Assembly (NCBI RefSeq): GCF_029537375.1 | Contig: NZ_CP120679.1 | Coordinates: forward strand, 3,026,001 to 3,090,000 | Source of the DNA: Bacillus sp. HSf4 | GTDB taxonomy: Bacteria > Bacillota > Bacilli > Bacillales > Bacillaceae | Length of the DNA stretch: 64,000 nt | Direction: 5' to 3' | Shown here: piece after piece, positions 30,440-40,130 of the stretch | How the letters are laid out: every line of letters starts with the position of its first letter | Position numbering within the stretch: position 1 is the first letter of the stretch | Notes under the pieces: generated by a model | What the model was told of the DNA's origin: nothing | What the model saw: the letters and a program-made list of their open reading frames with translations, nothing else | Database searches by the model: none | Made by a program: the position numbers and the translations under genes

Positions 30440-30468
30440 ATCTTACATAAACAAATCCTGCAAGTCAA
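30440..30468 (-). promoter_or_regulatory. Sigma-A promoter of the infC operon
   Basis: TTGACT (30468-30463), 17-base spacer, TAAGAT (30445-30440) on the minus strand; predicted start near 30433. Confidence 0.8.
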
Positions 30469-30547
30469 GATATAAAATTTATCACAACATTTGCTATTAT
30501 AACAGGCCGGTTTTGAAATAGCAACGGTGATTTTCATATTTTTCATT

Positions 30548-30860
30548 CTAACCGGCGATCTGGACGAACAGCGGAATCGCAAATCCGATTGTCGCCGGCT
30601 TTAAAAAGACTTCATGATGTCCCCTTCGCTTTTGTCATCCTCATATGTAAAACCGCCTGCTCTCGGAAAGGCGATCCCGGGAATCACAGCGACGAACAAA
30701 GGTGTAACCAGAAAAGCCCGTTCGTTTTTTTCTGCTCACTTCTTTTGGCTTGCCGGCTTCATTGTATTCAAAACGATTTTACCGGCACTTGCAGGATATC
30801 GGGGCCTGCTGCAGAAAAGAGGCGCTGAAATACAAAATAGCGGAAAGTGAGATCTTTTCG
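30548..30860 (-). pseudogene. Relic of lrgB (antiholin-like protein LrgB)
   Basis: On the minus strand, the frame ending at the TAG (30550-30548) reads FLKPATIGFAIPLFVQIAG, and the preceding frame reads AFLVTPLFVAVIPGIAF...GGFTYEDDKSEGDIMKSF and then stops. Joined, these correspond to LrgB: the TPLF membrane segment, the GI-x-YE-x-Y...GGDI loop, the LKPATIAFAIPLY helix and the C-terminal PVFVQLIG. A frameshift lies at the F/L junction near 30598, and the middle of the protein (about 100 residues) has been deleted, fusing AIPL to the C-terminal tail. Further upstream (to about 30860) the frames are decayed. B. subtilis has lrgB (ysbB) at the same place and orientation beside infC. Confidence 0.65.
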
Positions 30861-30952
30861 CACGGCAATCAATTCCAATATGTGCTAATTAGCCAATATC
30901 AATCGTATAGTGATTAATGTGAACCACATGATGAATAAAGGAGTGGCAGTCA

Positions 30953-32506
30953 ATGAATGATGGAAGACAGCATTTTATTCCTGCTGCGGCATTCAGCTCA
31001 TCCGTCAAGCGCGGTTTGCTGCCGGAAGACGCTTCTCTTGCCGCCGAAGCGCCGAGATTTGCGGATCATCCGTTTAAGCTCGGCGTTGCCTCAGGGGACC
31101 CGCACCCGGACGGATTTGTGTTATGGACGAGGCTTGCGCCTGATCCGCTCGCTGAAGACGGCTTAGGAGGGATGCCGAGCCGGAATGTCCCGGTTCGCTG
31201 GGAGGTAGCTGAAGACGAACACTTTCACCGGATCGTCAAACGAGGAACAGCAGCCGCACTCCCTGAGCTTGCCCACTCAGTTCATGTTGAAGTACACGGT
31301 TTAAAACCGGGTCGATATTACTGGTACAGATTTAAAGCAGGCCCCGAGATCAGCCGCACAGGCAGGACAAAAACAGCGCCTTCCCCATTTGAAAATCTCA
31401 AAGGCATGTCGTTTTCTCTTGCCTCATGCCAGGCATGGTATCACGGATATTTCACCGCCTATCGGCATATGGCAAAAGACCATCCGGACGTTGTCTTTTT
31501 CCTGGGCGACTATATTTACGAATATCCCATCAATGCCAAGAACCTTTACCGGGATGTCGAACTGTCGAGCGCACACAACGCCAAAACGGTCACATTAAGC
31601 CAATACCGGCTGCGGTATTCCCTCTTCAAAACAGATCCCGACCTTCAGATGATCCATGCGTTGGCGCCTTGGATCGTCACGCCGGATGACCATGAAGTGG
31701 AAAATAATTATGCCGGCCCACATTCGCAATACAATACATCACCCGAAGCGTTTCTCCGTCAGCGCGCTTCTGCCTACCAAGCATTTTATGAAAACATTCC
31801 GATCCGCGCCGCCTCGATTCCGAACGGTCCTGATATGCTGTTGTACCGGCGGTTCTGCTACGGAAATCTGGCGGAATTTAATGTCCTCGACACTCGGCAG
31901 CACCGCGACAACTATCCGGCAAATGAAGAGGAGCGGCTTGATCCAAAAAGGTCGATCCTTGGAAGCGCCCAAGAGCGGTGGCTTTTTGACGGTCTCAGCA
32001 AGTCAGATGCGATCTGGAACCTGCTGGCACAGCAAGTCGTCGTCGCGCAAATCGATCGCGACACAGGGCCCGGGGTCGAATACAGTACCGATCAGTGGGA
32101 CGGATTTCCCGCCTGCCGCGACAGGCTTTTCTCCGCATACAAAGCGTACGGCATCAAAAACCCGGTCGTATTGACGGGAGATATTCACAGACATGCAGCT
32201 GCAGACTTAAAAGCCGACTTCAATGATATTCAATCTGAGACGATCGGTACTGAATTGATCACAACATCGATCGCTTCTGACGCCGACGGGTCGGAGACGG
32301 ATTCTCTGGCGCCGATCTGGCTCGGAAATCCCCATGTCAAATTGTACAATGCCCAGCGGGGGTATGTCCGCTGCACGATGACCCGGTCACACATACAAGC
32401 CGACTTTCAGGTTCTTCCTTATATCACCCGGCCAGGCGCTTCAGCCTCAACATATGCCAGCTTTGTCATTGAAGCGGGCCGGCCTGGACTGGAACGAGTA
32501 CTGTAA
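30953..32506 (+). CDS. PhoD-family alkaline phosphatase/phosphodiesterase with degenerate Tat signal
   Basis: 517 residues homologous to B. subtilis PhoD over its whole catalytic part: fibronectin-like N-domain (about 40-145, HPFKLGVASGDPHPDGFVLWTRLAPDPL) and metallophosphatase domain with FFLGDYIYEY, TPDDHEVENNY and LTGDIHRHAAAD metal ligands (Fe/Ca site in PhoD). It lacks the long C-terminal tail of PhoD. The first 33 residues look like a decayed Tat signal: R-Q-H-F-I in place of R-R-x-F-[LI], a Pro after it, AAAFSSS, then Lys-Arg where the hydrophobic core should continue, then an AEA cleavage-like site. ATG 30953 with AAAGGAG 9 bases upstream. Export is therefore doubtful. Single gene with its own terminator, in the interval that holds lrgAB-lytST in B. 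subtilis. Confidence 0.85.
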   Translation: MNDGRQHFIPAAAFSSSVKRGLLPEDASLAAEAPRFADHPFKLGVASGDPHPDGFVLWTRLAPDPLAEDGLGGMPSRNVPVRWEVAEDEHFHRIVKRGTAAALPELAHSVHVEVHGLKPGRYYWYRFKAGPEISRTGRTKTAPSPFENLKGMSFSLASCQAWYHGYFTAYRHMAKDHPDVVFFLGDYIYEYPINAKNLYRDVELSSAHNAKTVTLSQYRLRYSLFKTDPDLQMIHALAPWIVTPDDHEVENNYAGPHSQYNTSPEAFLRQRASAYQAFYENIPIRAASIPNGPDMLLYRRFCYGNLAEFNVLDTRQHRDNYPANEEERLDPKRSILGSAQERWLFDGLSKSDAIWNLLAQQVVVAQIDRDTGPGVEYSTDQWDGFPACRDRLFSAYKAYGIKNPVVLTGDIHRHAAADLKADFNDIQSETIGTELITTSIASDADGSETDSLAPIWLGNPHVKLYNAQRGYVRCTMTRSHIQADFQVLPYITRPGASASTYASFVIEAGRPGLERVL

Positions 32507-32512
32507 TACCGT

Positions 32513-32539
32513 CTGCTTCATAGCAAATGAAGCAGTTTT
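32513..32539 (+). terminator. Terminator of the phoD-like gene
   Basis: Nine-bp perfect stem CTGCTTCAT/ATGAAGCAG with a 5-base loop and TTTT, 6 bases after the stop. Confidence 0.88.
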
Positions 32540-32930
32540 CAGCTCTTTTGCATAGGTGCGCTGACCGAACCATTGAACCTTCTTTCACGAAGAGATTATG
32601 TCTCGAATGAAGGCGGTCACCAAAAAACCTTGGACTCTCTATTTGCTCCAGAGCGGCCAATGTATGATGGACGGCAGCTCTCTCATTCAGCCTCTGGCGG
32701 AAAAAAGGGGGACGTCTGAGCAGCGATTGACAGCACCCGATAGGTCTGCACAGCCTTTGCCTGCTCTTCTTTCCGAATAAAAGATTGGATGAGCGACAGA
32801 AAGATAGGCTCATTCCATTTGATCACCATCGGCAAACCGAGGCGTCCCCTTGCTTTCCTTTGATACTGCGTTACATCACAATCCTAAAATCACCGCTTTC
32901 ACATCCTATTTATCTATTGTAAAATAAATG
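32540..32930 (-). pseudogene. Decayed gene fragment, family unknown
   Basis: A minus-strand frame running from about 32880 down to a TGA near 32690 reads protein-like (GRLGLPMVIKWNEPIFLSLIQSFIRK and QTYRVLSIAAQTSPFF) and has no start with a ribosome site. The tail of a LysR-type effector domain is possible, but this is weak. The adjoining 150 bases hold only short unrelated frames. I read it as debris from the loss of the lytST-like region. Confidence 0.3.
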
Positions 32931-32966
32931 AGAGAATTCTATAAACTAAAGGCAGAGGAGAAGATC

Positions 32967-33764
32967 ATGAAAGCCGTATTTTTTGATTTAGACGATACAT
33001 TGCTCTGGGATGAAAAAAGCGTCAGTACTGCATTTTCCAAAACATGTCATAAAGCCGAAGAAAAATACGGAATCAATGCGGCTGAATTTGAAGCAGCCGT
33101 CCGCCAGGCTGCGCGCGATCTTTACACGTCTTATGAAACATATCCTTACACGGTGATGATCGGCATCAACCCGTTCGAAGGACTGTGGTCGAACTTCAGC
33201 GAACCGATCAGCGAAGGGTTTCAAAAGCTCAACAAAATCGTTCCTGAATACAGAAAGAACGCCTGGACAAACGGATTAAAGGTGTTTGGCATCGACAATC
33301 CCGCCTTCGGGGAAGAACTCGGCGAATATTTTGCGGCAGTTCGCCGAAAAAGCCCTTTTGTGTATGAAGAAACATTTGCCGTTTTGGATGAGCTGAAAGG
33401 AAACGTTGAGCTTCTGTTACTGACAAACGGCGATCCGAGCCTGCAAAAAGAAAAATTGGCTGGTGTACCGGAACTTGCTCCTTATTTTAATGAAATCGTC
33501 ATTTCCGGTGATTTCGGCAAAGGAAAGCCGGACCCGAGCATTTTCGAACACTGCCTCGGTCTTCTCGGCATTACAAAGGATGAAACAGTGATGGTCGGAG
33601 ATAACTTGAACACCGATATTCTCGGCGCTTCAAGAGCGGGAATTCAAACCGTCTGGGTCAACCGCAAAGGCAAAGTCAATGAAACCGATGTGAAGCCGGA
33701 TTATGAAATCAGTGATTTACATGAACTGTTTGACATCCTCGCCGAAAAACAGCAGTCAAGATAA
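32967..33764 (+). CDS. ysaA: HAD superfamily phosphatase YsaA
   Basis: 265 residues from the ATG at 32967, preceded by AGAGGAG; the upstream extension lacks a ribosome site. Haloacid dehalogenase fold: motif [12 protein letters not shown] (nucleophile and acid Asp), a helical cap (about 20-120), motif [10 protein letters not shown], motif III Lys in [11 protein letters not shown], motif [15 protein letters not shown]. Such enzymes dephosphorylate small metabolites; I recall that the B. subtilis orthologue has been proposed as a phosphoserine phosphatase, which the sequence alone does not prove. Convergent with thrS. Confidence 0.85.
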   Translation: MKAVFFDLDDTLLWDEKSVSTAFSKTCHKAEEKYGINAAEFEAAVRQAARDLYTSYETYPYTVMIGINPFEGLWSNFSEPISEGFQKLNKIVPEYRKNAWTNGLKVFGIDNPAFGEELGEYFAAVRRKSPFVYEETFAVLDELKGNVELLLLTNGDPSLQKEKLAGVPELAPYFNEIVISGDFGKGKPDPSIFEHCLGLLGITKDETVMVGDNLNTDILGASRAGIQTVWVNRKGKVNETDVKPDYEISDLHELFDILAEKQQSR

Positions 33765-33766
33765 AC

Positions 33767-33804
33767 GAAAAAAGCATGACTCCGAATGGAATCATGCTTT
33801 TTTT
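33767..33804. terminator. Bidirectional terminator between ysaA and thrS
   Basis: AAAAAAGCATGA(C)TCC paired with GGA(A)TCATGCTTTTTT; A/T runs on both sides. Confidence 0.9.
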
Positions 33805-33810
33805 CATGTG

Positions 33811-35742
33811 TTATTTTTTCGCTTCAGCGACGGCTTTTTTCACGAAATCCTCAAGTGAAACCGTTTCTGATTTTTGCTCACCGTATTTGCGGACATTGAC
33901 CGCTTCATTTTCGACTTCCTGATCCCCCACGACAAGCATGTAAGGGATCTTTTGCATCTGCGCCTCACGGATTTTGTAGCCGATTTTTTCGTCACGGCTG
34001 TCGACTTCAACGCGCAAACCTTCACGCTGCAGGCGTTCCTGCACTTTTTTTGCATAGTCGAGGTGTGCGGATGGCGACACAGGGATGACCTGGAACTGCA
34101 CCGGAGCAAGCCATGTCGGCAGCGCTCCTTTATGCTCTTCAATCAAGAAGGCGACAAAGCGTTCCATTGTCGATACGACACCTCTGTGAATGACGACCGG
34201 ACGGTGCGGTTTTCCGTCTTCTCCGACATATGTCAGATCGAATTTTTCAGGTAGCAGGAAGTCAAGCTGAACAGTTGACAGTGTTTCTTCTTTGCCGATT
34301 GCTGTTTTGACCTGCACATCAAGCTTCGGTCCGTAGAACGCCGCCTCGCCTTCAGCTTCGTAATAATCATGGCCGATCTCGTCCATCGCTTCCTTCAGCA
34401 TCGATTGTGCTTTGTTCCACATTTCATCGTCATCATAGTACTTCTCCGTATCCTCCGGATCGCGGTAAGACAGGCGGAATGAATACTGTTCAAGACCGAA
34501 GTCTTCATACACTTCCTGAATCAGGCGGACCGTGCGGATGAATTCGTCTTTGATTTGATCAGGGCGGACGAAAATGTGGGCATCATTCAACGTCATCCCG
34601 CGGACGCGTTGCAGACCTGAAAGAGCGCCTGACATTTCATAGCGGTGCATCGTCCCGAGCTCTGCGATCCGAATCGGCAGCTCACGGTAGCTGTGAATGT
34701 CATTTTTATAAATCATCATATGGTGCGGACAGTTCATCGGACGAAGCGTCAATGTTTCATTGTCCATTTCAATCGGCGGGAACATTGTGTCCTGGTAATG
34801 ATCCCAATGTCCTGATGTTTCGTAAAGCTCTTTGCTGCCAAGCACAGGCGTATAGACATGCTCATAACCGAGAGCGAGCTCTTTATCCACAATATAGCGC
34901 TCGATGACGCGTCTGATGGTCGCGCCCTTCGGCAGCCAAAGCGGCAGCCCTTGTCCGACCTTTTGTGAAATCGCAAACAGCTTCAATTCTTTGCCCAGTT
35001 TTCTATGGTCGCGCTCTTTCGCTTCTTCCAACAGCCGGAGATGCTCTTCAAGCTCGGCTTTTTTGAAGAAAGCCGTCCCATAGATGCGCTGCAGCATCTT
35101 GTTGTTGCTGTCCCCGCGCCAGTATGCTCCCGCAAGGCTCAGCAGCTTAAATTCCTTGATTTTTCCAGTCGAAGGAACATGAACACCGCGACACAGATCG
35201 AAGAATTCGCCCTGCTCATAGATCGATACCGTCTCGCCTTCCGGAATCGCGTCAAGCAGTTCCAGTTTCAAGTCATCGCCGATTGCGGCAAACCGCTCTT
35301 TCACTTCTTCGCGGCTGACTTCTTTTCTTTCGATCGGCAGATTTTCGCCGACGATTTTTTTCATTTCCTTTTCAATCTTTGGAAGGTCTTCCGGAGTCAG
35401 CGCTTCCTCCAGATCGACGTCATAATAGAAGCCGTTTTCGATCACCGGACCGACGCCAAGCTTGACGTTTTTATACAGTCGCTTGATCGCCTGAGCCATT
35501 AAATGCGCGGTGCTGTGGCGCATGATGTCAAGCGCTTCTTCGCTGCCTTCCGTAATGATTTCGATGGCGCCATCCTCAAGGATCGGTGCGCGCAGATCGA
35601 TTTCTTTGTCGTTTAATTTTCCGGCAATCGCTTTTTTCTTTAAGCCGGGACTGATTGATGCCGCGATATCTTCTGTCGTCGTCGCTTTGGGAAACTCCTT
35701 AACCGCTCCGTCAGGAAATTTGATTTTTACCATATCTGACAT
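33811..35742 (-). CDS. thrS: Threonine--tRNA ligase
   Basis: 643 residues, class II synthetase: N-terminal TGS domain (about 1-64), editing domain with the HxxxH motif ([10 protein letters not shown]), catalytic core with the zinc Cys in [13 protein letters not shown] and motif 3 [11 protein letters not shown], then a C-terminal anticodon-binding domain ([18 protein letters not shown]...). The ATG at 35742 is chosen because AAGGAG lies 8 bases upstream; a GTG three codons earlier overlaps it. Controlled by a T-box leader. Confidence 0.97.
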   Translation of the reverse strand: MSDMVKIKFPDGAVKEFPKATTTEDIAASISPGLKKKAIAGKLNDKEIDLRAPILEDGAIEIITEGSEEALDIMRHSTAHLMAQAIKRLYKNVKLGVGPVIENGFYYDVDLEEALTPEDLPKIEKEMKKIVGENLPIERKEVSREEVKERFAAIGDDLKLELLDAIPEGETVSIYEQGEFFDLCRGVHVPSTGKIKEFKLLSLAGAYWRGDSNNKMLQRIYGTAFFKKAELEEHLRLLEEAKERDHRKLGKELKLFAISQKVGQGLPLWLPKGATIRRVIERYIVDKELALGYEHVYTPVLGSKELYETSGHWDHYQDTMFPPIEMDNETLTLRPMNCPHHMMIYKNDIHSYRELPIRIAELGTMHRYEMSGALSGLQRVRGMTLNDAHIFVRPDQIKDEFIRTVRLIQEVYEDFGLEQYSFRLSYRDPEDTEKYYDDDEMWNKAQSMLKEAMDEIGHDYYEAEGEAAFYGPKLDVQVKTAIGKEETLSTVQLDFLLPEKFDLTYVGEDGKPHRPVVIHRGVVSTMERFVAFLIEEHKGALPTWLAPVQFQVIPVSPSAHLDYAKKVQERLQREGLRVEVDSRDEKIGYKIREAQMQKIPYMLVVGDQEVENEAVNVRKYGEQKSETVSLEDFVKKAVAEAKK

Positions 35743-35769
35743 CCTAGTCACTCCTTTTTTTTACAAAAT

Positions 35770-36056
35770 AAAAAATCCCCGTCTCCCTGTGAAAGGGACG
35801 AGGATTTGATAAACGGAATTCGTGGTTCCACCCTTTTTCCCGAAAAGCGCAAAAAACCCTTGGGCGCTTTCGGCTTTAGGTTCTGTAACGGGAAGTCCCG
35901 TCAGCCATTACTTGACATTTCGTCTTTCACAACTGATGTTCAAAGGCGGTAAAAAAATGATCCTTGGTTTAAGAGACTTGCAGCCTTGGTCTCCCTCTCT
36001 GTCAAACCGGTGTTCATCTTTTCATGTCCTTATCAACACATAGATCTTTAAGTTTA
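35770..36056 (-). promoter_or_regulatory. Thr T-box leader of thrS
   Basis: T-box sequence AGGGTGGAACCACG at 35834-35821, followed by the terminator (stem AATCC-CGTC.../...GACGGGGATT and T-run, 35770-35807). The leader is about 310 bases long. A Thr codon ACC at 35950-35948 is a candidate specifier, but I did not solve the whole Stem I fold. Confidence 0.88.
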
Positions 36057-36062
36057 TACCGT

Positions 36063-36091
36063 ATTATAAATCGTTTTTCATGCAAAATCAA
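36063..36091 (-). promoter_or_regulatory. Sigma-A promoter of thrS
   Basis: TTGATT (36091-36086), 17-base spacer, TATAAT (36068-36063) on the minus strand; overlaps the end of ytxC by four bases. Confidence 0.8.
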
Positions 36092-36930
36092 GAATGCTCT
36101 TCAAAAATGTTCTCCTCAGGATGAAAGGAATCAAGTGATAAAATCCGCACCCGCTCCTGGAAAATATTTTGAATCGTCTGCACCATAGCATGCTCTCGAT
36201 TCTCTGTATAAAGGTCGATTTTCCTCGGAGCTATCGATACGAGCGGCGCCAGCAGGCGGGAATCAATATACATCGGGTGTTCTCTTATGAATCGTCTGTC
36301 TATGTATTTTTTTTGTTCCCGTTCTGAAACAAATTTTAGCTCCCACAATACAAAATAATCATCATGGACAATATGAACTCGCTCAATCATCGGCTCCTTC
36401 GCCATGACATACTCTCTCAGCGACTGAATAAACGTCTGGTATTCCTGTTCCATTTTATATTCATCGATCGCCGCTTCGACATAGCCTCTCAGGCGCTCAT
36501 AATATTTGCCGAGCCGAAACGTCATAAAGGAGCGGATCGACAAGACGTTTTCTTCAAGACAGATCGTTTTGAGCTCCTGGATGATGTAATGCTCACGAGG
36601 GGTATCGTCCTGATTGAGAGGCAGCCCCTCCAGTTCACCCTCCATAATGCTGTGGGCCAATTGAAGAATTTGCTGCTGCTCATCCCGATCCAAAAAGTAA
36701 TAATCACCTTCAATGACCGAAAGCATATATTCATCTTCCTTGCATTCTGTAAAAAACCTCGTCAAAATCGGCTGAATAAAAGCCTGGATACTGACAGAGG
36801 AATGGGTTTTTTCAATTCCGATCTTTCCTGGCGCTTTGTGAACCTTGATATGCCGGCTTTGATCCGCATTGCGAAGCAGATGCAAAAACGCGGCTGTATC
36901 ATAATCATCTTCAAATGTAATTTCGAGCAT
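36088..36930 (-). CDS. ytxC: Sporulation-associated protein YtxC
   Basis: 280 residues from the ATG at 36930 (AGGGGGG upstream), YtxC-like family, named for its conservation in spore formers. No signal peptide or membrane helix; mixed helical protein with the conserved central KYYERLRGYVEAAIDEYKMEQEYQ segment. Function is not established. Lies between ytxB (79 bp) and the thrS promoter. Confidence 0.82.
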   Translation of the reverse strand: MLEITFEDDYDTAAFLHLLRNADQSRHIKVHKAPGKIGIEKTHSSVSIQAFIQPILTRFFTECKEDEYMLSVIEGDYYFLDRDEQQQILQLAHSIMEGELEGLPLNQDDTPREHYIIQELKTICLEENVLSIRSFMTFRLGKYYERLRGYVEAAIDEYKMEQEYQTFIQSLREYVMAKEPMIERVHIVHDDYFVLWELKFVSEREQKKYIDRRFIREHPMYIDSRLLAPLVSIAPRKIDLYTENREHAMVQTIQNIFQERVRILSLDSFHPEENIFEEHS

Positions 36931-37008
36931 GTTTGTCCCCCCTAACAACATCTGATACATGTATATGGGCGGGACAAAAAAAATAGACTTAAAAAAAGGA
37001 CTCCGTGT

Positions 37009-37641
37009 TCAATCAAACAGCTCCTGCACCTTTTTTCTGAACAACAAGGGAACGGTAATGAACAAAAGGTAGATGGCGGCGATGATCACAATCGCGGCGA
37101 TGTCTCCGGACAAGAGGCTTGACCCGAGTGCATTTAAAATAACCGTACCAGGAATGATCCCCGCGGCAGTGGCCGCCAAAAAAGCGAGAGGCTTGACTTT
37201 CGAGACGCCGGCCGCATAGCTGACCGCATCAAAATGAATCGGTGCGAGCCGCAAGAGGAGGATGCAGAAAAAACCGTTCTTTTGCAAAAGAGCCCGAAAA
37301 CTTTCAAGTTTCAGAGGCGCTTTTTTCATACCGCCGCCAAGCCTGTAAGCGAGGGCGAATGATAAAAAAGCCCCGCCGGCGGCTCCAATAAACGAATATA
37401 AAGATCCGAACAGCGGACCGAATGCCAAACCGCCGCCGACGGCAAAAACCGAGGCGGGAAGCAGCAAAAACGGCCGGATCATTAATAAACCGATGTAGAT
37501 CAGCGGGGCAAAAACGCCGAAGGATAAGACGGCTTCCCTGATATGGCGCGGGCTGAGATTCAAATACTTTGTATTAAACCATATTCCGGCGGCAAGAAGC
37601 GCGGTGATCACCGCCCATTTGCCCAAGCCTTTTTTTTGCAT
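37009..37641 (-). CDS. ytxB: TVP38/TMEM64 (VTT-domain) membrane protein YtxB
   Basis: About 210 residues with six hydrophobic helices and the VTT/DedA-like core: LRPFLLLPASVFAVGGGLAFGPLFGSLYSFIGAAGGAFLSFALAY split around the re-entrant loop, plus LLRLAPIHFDAVSYAAG. Members are thought to be lipid scramblases or small-molecule transporters. Start at 37641 is preferred (AGGGAG 9 bases before); an upstream start would overlap dnaI. The choice between 37641 and the ATG at 37650 is uncertain. Confidence 0.8.
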   Translation of the reverse strand: MQKKGLGKWAVITALLAAGIWFNTKYLNLSPRHIREAVLSFGVFAPLIYIGLLMIRPFLLLPASVFAVGGGLAFGPLFGSLYSFIGAAGGAFLSFALAYRLGGGMKKAPLKLESFRALLQKNGFFCILLLRLAPIHFDAVSYAAGVSKVKPLAFLAATAAGIIPGTVILNALGSSLLSGDIAAIVIIAAIYLLFITVPLLFRKKVQELFD

Positions 37642-37663
37642 GCTCTTCATCTCCCTGTCGTCA

Positions 37664-38593
37664 CTAACGGCGGTTTTTCCCATTCAGCCGGACGGGTGTA
37701 GCCAAATACCGCACCCTTTCCATCAGCCTTGCCGCCTTCACGTCCTCTTTTTCTCCCCTTTGGGAATATGTGAAATGATGCTTCAGCTCGTCCGGGTCAA
37801 AATTTGATGAAAAGAACGTCGGCAGCTGCCGGCTCATTCTGTGCTGAAGGATCGTGCCGAACACTTCATCCCTGACCCAGCTGGACATCGATTCTGCTCC
37901 GATGTCATCGAGCATGAGAACCGGCGTCGATTTGACCATATCGAGTTTTTCCTCCAATGACTGATCGTGAATTGCGTTTTTCAGCTCCCTGACAAATTCG
38001 GGAACATAGACAAGGATGGACGGGTGATCCTTTGCCGCAAGTTCATTGGCGATGGCCGCCAGCATAAAGGTTTTTCCAACGCCGAACTGCCCGTGGACAT
38101 AAATTCCTTTTCCTTTTCCTGTCTCGTTGTAGTCATGAAAGAATTCAGTCGCCAGCTGAATCACCTTCAACCGGCTCGGGTCGTCACCGTCAATGTCGGC
38201 AAATGTGGCATCCAGAAGATCCTCCTGAATATAGATGCTTTTGATGAGCGACCGCTGTCTCTCCCTTTCATCAGCTTTTCGTTTTTCCGGACAGGTGTCA
38301 TACTGGACATCGATCGTTTTCCCGTTCAGCACAAGCTTCGGATGGTATCCCTGGATCAGGTTTTTGCATTCCATTAAACTTGGGCAGTCCCCGCAGGCTT
38401 TGCTTTGCTGTGTATACTCGTAAAGCTTGTTTAAGCTTCTCTCGATCATACGATCATCCACTACAGCCTGATGCTGGTCGATAAATTGCCGAACATCTTT
38501 GTCAGAGAGAACCTTTTCTTTCATATCTTCCAGGCGTTTCTTAAAGTCAGGCCTTTTCGTCACACCTTCGAGTGCGCGTTTAATCGGCTCCAT
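37664..38593 (-). CDS. dnaI: Primosomal helicase loader DnaI
   Basis: AAA+ loader that delivers DnaC helicase to DNA with DnaB and DnaD. 309 residues: N-terminal helicase-binding zinc domain (CGDCPSLMECK around 81-92) and C-terminal ATPase with Walker A GQFGVGKTF, Walker B VLMLDDIGAE and the sensor FSSNFDPDEL. Starts 18 bp after dnaB, so the pair is an operon as in B. subtilis. Confidence 0.95.
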   Translation of the reverse strand: MEPIKRALEGVTKRPDFKKRLEDMKEKVLSDKDVRQFIDQHQAVVDDRMIERSLNKLYEYTQQSKACGDCPSLMECKNLIQGYHPKLVLNGKTIDVQYDTCPEKRKADERERQRSLIKSIYIQEDLLDATFADIDGDDPSRLKVIQLATEFFHDYNETGKGKGIYVHGQFGVGKTFMLAAIANELAAKDHPSILVYVPEFVRELKNAIHDQSLEEKLDMVKSTPVLMLDDIGAESMSSWVRDEVFGTILQHRMSRQLPTFFSSNFDPDELKHHFTYSQRGEKEDVKAARLMERVRYLATPVRLNGKNRR

Positions 38594-38611
38594 ATTCGTT
38601 CACCTCACATG

Positions 38612-40033
38612 TTAAAGGGCGGAATGTTTCCTCAGTTTCTTCACTTCTTCAAGCAGCTTCTGCTTCTCCAGTTCAAAATCTTCCATGCTTGCCGCAGTCT
38701 GCATTGTTGGCTCAGACAAATCCTCAGCTTTGCTTTCCTTGAGCCAATCCGGCAGTTTTTCCTCTCTGATGACTTTTTTGTTCCGTGAGGTCTGCTTTTT
38801 CTTGCCTTCCGCCCACTCAAGATATTGGCGGTTTTCTGCTTTGGCGAGCTGCATGGCTTCCCTTACCGTCCGCACTTTTTTTCTGGCCCAGTGGGAAGCG
38901 ATTTTTTGAATGTAGTTTTTAGAAAGCTTCATATCGGTTTTCAGCATCGCATAGTAGATCAAAACATTGATGACGCCAGGCTCCAGTTTTTGGTCAAGCA
39001 TGATTTCCTCTATGATTTTCAAATCGGCTTTCGACGGCTCAGCGCCTCCCCCGATATCCTGAAGCAGCTTCCTTGGCGATACTTGTTCAAGCAGAGAGAT
39101 TAAGTGATCTTCCTTCGAATTGTTGGACGGCTGTTCATTTGGATGTTCACGGAGCTTGAGAGGCTGCACTTTGTCAACAAGTTCAGGAAGCAAACCGTTT
39201 CTTTCGATTTGATACCAGTCGCTCGCCGCTTTTCTGAGCGCTTCCGATGTAATGGTATCATGCTCATCTACGGCTGACATGACAACGTTCTGCATATCGA
39301 GCGGGTCGATTCCGTATAGAAAGGCCAGTTTTTTTATCGTTTCCTTTACCTGATCTGTCAGCGCTTTTCTCGGTATAAGCGTTTCCGATAAACCGGCCAG
39401 AAACAATTGAAAATCGAATTCATCTTCAGTGACTGTGACAGACCGGCCTGTTCCCTCTTTCATGAATTCCTGTTCATCGCCAAGCTTCATCGCCTCGGCC
39501 ATATCTTCTGACATCTTCCACTCATTCGGCTGAACGGATGCAAAAACTTCGTTGAACGAACGGGTAATGTCACGGGCATCTTCAGGGACTGATGCATGTA
39601 CGAAATATTCTTTCAGCTGCTGATACCTCGTCTTTCCGACGCGGTTGTATAGGAACACATTCAGCATTCCGTCCTGGAAAAACTCATCCGGCCTTAAAGG
39701 CGGGATCAATTCATATATAAATAAACGTTCCTCATCTGTTTCTTTCATATATGTCTTTAACAGTCCGATTCCTTCAAGCTTTTCCTTTTCGGCGTGAATC
39801 ATCTTCAGATTGGCCTGCATCGCTCCCATCAGCTGTCTGTGGGTCGAGCTTTTTCCCCATACCCTGTTTTGTTCCAGCTCTCCCCAAAGCGTAAAAAACA
39901 AGCTGAGTGAAAAGGAGCCGATTAAAGGCTGATACAATAGCGTGATAATTTGCCGGTCTAAATCCTGAAGCATGCCATAGCTTTTGACCATGTAAGGATC
40001 GACAGGAAGCAAATCTTTCCAATAATTACTCAT
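38612..40033 (-). CDS. dnaB: Replication initiation and membrane attachment protein DnaB
   Basis: 473 residues, Gram-positive DnaB (not the helicase), which anchors the origin at the membrane and helps load DnaC. Contains the N-terminal DDBH1 winged-helix domain (YQPLIGSFSLSLFFTLWGELE) and the C-terminal DDBH2 domain (LEPGVINVLIYYAMLKTDMKLSKNYIQKIASHW). Length as in B. subtilis. Downstream of nrdR by about 100 bp. Confidence 0.95.
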   Translation of the reverse strand: MSNYWKDLLPVDPYMVKSYGMLQDLDRQIITLLYQPLIGSFSLSLFFTLWGELEQNRVWGKSSTHRQLMGAMQANLKMIHAEKEKLEGIGLLKTYMKETDEERLFIYELIPPLRPDEFFQDGMLNVFLYNRVGKTRYQQLKEYFVHASVPEDARDITRSFNEVFASVQPNEWKMSEDMAEAMKLGDEQEFMKEGTGRSVTVTEDEFDFQLFLAGLSETLIPRKALTDQVKETIKKLAFLYGIDPLDMQNVVMSAVDEHDTITSEALRKAASDWYQIERNGLLPELVDKVQPLKLREHPNEQPSNNSKEDHLISLLEQVSPRKLLQDIGGGAEPSKADLKIIEEIMLDQKLEPGVINVLIYYAMLKTDMKLSKNYIQKIASHWARKKVRTVREAMQLAKAENRQYLEWAEGKKKQTSRNKKVIREEKLPDWLKESKAEDLSEPTMQTAASMEDFELEKQKLLEEVKKLRKHSAL

Positions 40034-40130
40034 ATTTTATGTCAACCTTCCACTTTGTTTCTTGTCCTCATTTTACACCTTTTCCCGATGTTTTTGTCAT
40101 GAGAAAAGAGCTGGATATATTTACAGCTCT

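Noticed and set aside
36088-36960. Longer frames for ytxC, pheS, speD, phoP, polA, ysdC, araM and others
   Set aside because: The extensions run into leaders or promoters and lack ribosome sites. Starts were set by the nearest good Shine-Dalgarno and known protein lengths.
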